Part shown: positions 27,237-27,355 of the stretch, one piece after another
Position numbering within the stretch: the first letter of the stretch is position 1
Layout of the letters: each line of letters starts with the position of its first letter
Assembly (NCBI RefSeq): GCF_001039355.2
Contig: NW_019774525.1
Span: 530,697-558,051, forward strand
Source: Lingula anatina
Taxonomy: Eukaryota > Brachiopoda > Lingulata > Lingulida > Lingulidae
Direction of reading: 5' to 3'
DNA: 27,355 bases
Translations under genes and position numbers: made by a program
Notes under the pieces: generated by a model
Told to the model about the DNA's origin: nothing
What the model saw: only the letters and a program-made list of their open reading frames with translations
Databases searched by the model: none

Positions 27237-27355
27237 GCCTACCCAACTACCAGACTCGGCACCGAATGATCCAGAATTCACCGGTAGATCAGACTACACT
27301 ACCCGTTTTCAAGGTGTGTGTCAGATCGCATTACACAGTATCAGACGCGACACTG
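27237..27355. mobile_element. Second copy of the AGGCCTACCCAACTACC element, cut by window end
   Basis: It starts AGGCCTACCCAACTACCAGA and includes the ~48 bp block (TTCACCGGTAGATCAGACTA and following) that marks the left arm of the 25351 element, then TCAGATCGCATT. So it is a left end in the same orientation, continuing beyond the window. Confidence 0.8.

Noticed and set aside
1-27355. CRISPR array, prokaryotic defence or operon system
   Set aside because: Repeats are satellite, MITE or microsatellite in form. Spliced exons and base composition indicate animal nuclear DNA.

Overview
This window looks like AT-rich nuclear DNA from an animal, probably a marine invertebrate and perhaps a mollusc or another lophotrochozoan. 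That placement is an inference. It rests on spliced exon-like blocks with GT/AG borders, large introns, an LDL-receptor-family gene remnant, many short terminal-inverted-repeat elements, microsatellites and a 258-base run of N. Nothing bacterial is visible: there are no operons, long ORFs, rRNA, tRNA or CRISPR. No intact full-length protein gene was found. All gene calls were made by eye from splice sites and translated frames.

Left part, 1-5600. A ~195 bp tandem satellite (1-465 and about 820-1410) is split by an exon-like block. Together with five further exon-like blocks up to 4008, it forms the 3' end of a decayed gene of the LDL-receptor-related (LRP) family: beta-propeller end plus EGF, an LDLa remnant, a last EGF, a transmembrane helix and a two-exon cytoplasmic tail. 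Several stops and frame shifts break it. A 3'-UTR-like tract follows, and a diverged copy of that tract lies near 20.6-20.9 kb.

Middle, 5400-13070. This is a dense nest of mobile and repetitive DNA. It holds a 173 bp inverted-repeat element with a 9 bp target duplication and a second, inverted copy. It also holds an array of AATG motifs spaced at about one DNA helical turn, a 224 bp foldback element whose empty sites can be seen in sister repeats, and a nearly identical 1.25 kb direct duplication (7871-9116 and 11441-12687). The left edge of that duplication falls on the axis of the foldback. A 138 bp minisatellite, a CAACGTTG-rich repeat and a 35 bp-TIR element complete the region.

Right part, 13.5-27.4 kb. 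There is a minus-strand exon-like ORF (13799-14155), a gene-poor stretch with two retroelement-like tails, a sequence gap inside a tandem repeat, and copies D, E and F of a dispersed repeat family carrying a TTA microsatellite. A minus-strand multi-exon gene fragment of unknown family lies at 18683-19736. Further right are a degenerate lysine-rich reading frame, four copies of a GGGGGTACGGACACT motif, and several more inverted-repeat elements, one cut by the window end.

I see no new multi-gene system. The most notable signals are the helically phased motif array, the duplication that starts at a foldback axis, and the unidentified minus-strand gene fragment.
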